Shown here one piece after another: positions 6,440 through 7,701 of a DNA stretch of 7,701 nt. Under the pieces are notes generated by a model. That model ran no database searches. It was given only the letters and a program-made list of their open reading frames with translations, and was not told the DNA's origin. This stretch comes from Treponema sp. (GTDB lineage: Bacteria > Spirochaetota > Spirochaetia > Treponematales > Breznakiellaceae): contig JAITHH010000131.1 of NCBI GenBank assembly GCA_031280065.1, positions 1-7,701 on the forward strand. The letters run 5' to 3'. A program made the translations under genes and the position numbers. The first letter of the stretch is position 1. Each line of letters begins with the position of its first letter.

Positions 6440-7090
6440 ATGATTATCGCGGTTGACGGCATCGACGGCGCGGGCAAGGGCACGCAATGCCGCCGCTTGC
6501 GCGAGGCGTTTGAGCGGGAGGGCAGGCGGGCGCGGCTCGTCTCCTTTCCGGTGTATGAGTCGTTTTTCGGTTCGATGATCGCCGAATACCTCAACGGCAA
6601 GTACGGTTCGCTCTACGAGGCTGACTCAAAACTGATTGCGCTCCTGTTTGCCATGGACCGGAAACTTTTTTTTGAGTGTAACGCTGCCTGCGCGGGGGGC
6701 AGTGAGATTCTGATCTGCGACCGCTATGTGCTGTCGAATATGGCCCATCAGGGGGTGAAGCTGGAGCCTTCCAAGCGGGGGGAGTTCTATGCGTGGCTTA
6801 AAACCCTGGAGTTCGAGGTAAACGGCATACCGCGCCCGGACCGCTCGATCATTCTTGATGTGGGAATAACGAATTCCGCCGGGAACGTGATCAAGAAGCA
6901 GCACCGGGCGTATACGGATTTGACCTTTGATCTGCACGAAAATGACCCGGCGTATTTGCAAAACACCCGCAGTCTGTTTCTGGAATTAGCCCAAATGGAA
7001 AACGCGGCGGTCATCCGCTGTGATGAAGGGGGCCGTCTCCGAAGCGAAGCGGACATTGCGGAAGAACTGTTTGCGGCTGCGGCTGCTTAA
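6440..7090 (+). CDS. tmk: Thymidylate kinase-like P-loop nucleotide kinase
   Basis: Probably phosphorylates dTMP to dTDP for dTTP synthesis. The 216-aa protein begins MIIAVDGIDGAGKGTQ, with the Walker A loop at residues 7-16. FPVYES (36-41) corresponds to the family's FP-x-Y/R segment, and LICDRYVLSNMAHQG (91-105) is the DRY/DRW nucleotide-binding motif. PDRSIILDV (133-141) is the Walker B-like strand. The LID region (about 151-170, KKQHRAYTDLTFDLHEND) differs from the usual arginine-rich bacterial Tmk LID but keeps Arg156 and several acidic residues before YLQNTRSLFLELA, the usual final helix. The tail is a run of alanines (211-216). Length is typical (200-220 aa). Translation start is supported by AGGGAGG overlapping the argS stop. 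A related deoxynucleoside or nucleotide kinase is the main alternative. The gene symbol is assigned by motif, so treat it as probable. Confidence 0.82.
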   Translation: MIIAVDGIDGAGKGTQCRRLREAFEREGRRARLVSFPVYESFFGSMIAEYLNGKYGSLYEADSKLIALLFAMDRKLFFECNAACAGGSEILICDRYVLSNMAHQGVKLEPSKRGEFYAWLKTLEFEVNGIPRPDRSIILDVGITNSAGNVIKKQHRAYTDLTFDLHENDPAYLQNTRSLFLELAQMENAAVIRCDEGGRLRSEADIAEELFAAAAA

Positions 7091-7225
7091 GGAACCGCTT
7101 ATTAAATAAACATAGTCCACGGATTGCGCCCCTTCGGTTCGGTACGGATTTAAACCGCAGATAACACGGATGTACACAGATTAACGCTGATGCTGTTTCT
7201 ATTCATCCGCGTAATCAGCGGTTCC
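7091..7225. repeat. Palindromic intergenic element with inverted ends
   Basis: Starts right after the kinase stop. GGAACCGCT (7091-7099) is perfectly inverted at 7217-7225 (AGCGGTTCC). Inside, 7153-7172 (AACCGCAGATAACACGGATG) pairs with 7204-7223 at 17 of 20 positions, giving a hairpin with a 31-base loop; the two right arms overlap, so the folds compete. Motifs of the CCGCAGATAACNCGGA type recur in intergenic DNA of many unrelated bacteria, from general experience. No ORF or transposase is present, so a non-autonomous, MITE-like or REP-like element is the best description. Confidence 0.6.
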
Positions 7226-7243
7226 CCTGGCAACTGTTTTTTT

Positions 7244-7330
7244 ACCGCAGATAACGCGGAAACCTCACGGAAAAGGGCTTCTTTTCCGTGTCTTTCGTGG
7301 TTCGGTCTGCTTTAATCAGTGCTTCTCTAG
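7244..7330. repeat. Dispersed palindromic intergenic repeat, copy B
   Basis: The right part (7266-7330) matches copy A (2376-2442). It contains a perfect 10-bp hairpin: CACGGAAAAG (7266-7275), loop GGCTT, CTTTTCCGTG (7281-7290). Its left end ACCGCAGATAACGCGGA (7244-7260) repeats 7154-7170 at 16 of 17 positions, 90 bases away. The stem is followed by TCTTTCG rather than a T-run, so it is not a convincing intrinsic terminator, although it might attenuate transcription past the kinase gene. Confidence 0.7.
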
Positions 7331-7389
7331 GGAAGCCGGTATAGTGTTTCCCTCGCCCAACAAACGCGCCTGCCAGTTCACCGGAGCGC

Positions 7390-7415
7390 ATGGGGGCGCG
7401 GGGTACGCTCCCCAT
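7390..7415. promoter_or_regulatory. GC-rich hairpin upstream of the exported-protein gene
   Basis: ATGGGGGCG (7390-7398) pairs with CGCTCCCCAT (7406-7415) with a single bulged T and a 7-base loop. No T-run follows in either direction. It could be an operator-like palindrome or an RNA structure. An extended -10-like TGTGATAAT lies just downstream at 7426-7434, so the hairpin would sit near the -35 region of that candidate promoter. Both assignments are tentative. Confidence 0.35.
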
Positions 7416-7425
7416 TCCCTCCCCC

Positions 7426-7434
7426 TGTGATAAT
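7426..7434 (+). promoter_or_regulatory. Candidate extended -10 promoter element
   Basis: TGTGATAAT fits the TGN-plus-TATAAT extended -10 form with one mismatch. A second -10-like TATCAT follows at 7439-7444. No -35 is apparent. Transcription from either would leave a very short leader before GTG 7451, which also lacks a Shine-Dalgarno sequence. Confidence 0.3.
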
Positions 7435-7450
7435 CGAGTATCATAGCCGA

Positions 7451-7701
7451 GTGCGAGCGGCTGTTGTTTGTCTCTGTCTATTCTTCTCGGCGGGCGTCCT
7501 GTTCGGGCGGGACGTGGAAATCACTGTGGTGGATGCGGATTTGGAAATTCCCCTGGAAGGGGCCCTGATCCGCTCCGGGGATGGGAAAGAGTACGTCTGC
7601 GACGAAGCGGGCGCGGCGCGGGTCAGCGTACCGGAGCGGCGGCAGATTACGCTGGAGATCGCCTATCCGGGCTACGAGAACCGGCGGCTCACCATTCCCC
7701 C
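7451..7701 (+). CDS. Exported protein with carboxypeptidase-regulatory-like domain (N-terminal part)
   Basis: Partial gene, cut by the window end; 83 codons are visible. From the GTG at 7451 the product begins MRAAVVCLCLFFSAGVLFGR, a short basic start followed by a hydrophobic stretch and a small-residue region: a classic Sec signal peptide with cleavage probably near residues 18-20. There is no lipobox at the expected place. The mature part, VEITVVDADLEIPLEGALIR followed by DEAGAARVSVPERR and IAYPGYENRRLTIP, matches the beta-sandwich pattern V-x-D-x-x-x-x-P-L-x-G-A and GY of CarboxypepD_reg/TonB-receptor-plug-like domains. These often begin surface or outer-membrane proteins. A GTG at 7427 is an alternative start adding eight residues; 7451 gives the better signal peptide. 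Neither has a clear ribosome binding site. The function of the full protein cannot be seen. Confidence 0.75.
   Translation, partial: MRAAVVCLCLFFSAGVLFGRDVEITVVDADLEIPLEGALIRSGDGKEYVCDEAGAARVSVPERRQITLEIAYPGYENRRLTIP

Noticed and set aside
7266..7290. Intrinsic terminator for the argS-kinase transcript
   Set aside because: The 10-bp stem is perfect but is not followed by a T-run, and the same structure recurs upstream of the Uma2 gene as part of a dispersed repeat.

Overview
The window looks like a chromosomal segment of a fairly GC-rich spirochaete, probably a treponeme relative. This is inference. It rests on the overall protein character, on a 569-aa protein that resembles spirochaete-restricted unknowns next to an arginyl-tRNA synthetase, and on intergenic palindromic repeats of a kind I associate with free-living and gut treponemes. 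I see no rRNA, tRNA, CRISPR, phage or transposase gene.

Layout. 28-1677 (+) is a complete acyl-CoA synthetase of the AMP-forming FadD/ACSF2-like type. Three bases after its stop, and convergent with it, lies a Uma2-family (PD-(D/E)XK fold) gene at 1681-2262 (-). From 2263 to 2874 is an intergenic block. It holds one copy of a dispersed palindromic element (2341-2442) and a tandem array of thirteen full 21-bp units (about 2443-2734). The array is open on both strands and may encode a 125-aa heptapeptide-repeat protein on the minus strand, upstream of the Uma2 gene. An AT-rich promoter-like patch follows.

The plus strand then carries three closely spaced genes that look like one transcription unit: an uncharacterised 569-aa cytoplasmic-looking protein (2875-4584), argS (4637-6424) and a thymidylate kinase-like gene (6440-7090). 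The second and third have clear Shine-Dalgarno sequences; the first does not.

From 7091 to about 7426 is a second intergenic block full of inverted repeats. It includes a second copy of the dispersed element (7244-7330) and an 80-base-class imperfect hairpin. At 7451 a GTG-initiated exported protein begins. It has a signal peptide and a carboxypeptidase-regulatory-like beta domain, and it runs off the window end.

The genes with clear functions are housekeeping: fatty acid activation, tRNA charging and dTTP synthesis. The unusual material is in the two intergenic blocks, which share sequence with each other, and in the uncharacterised 569-aa protein. I did not find a convincing new defence or mobile system. 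The best candidate for something undescribed is the 21-bp array with its possible EVTTFEP-repeat protein.
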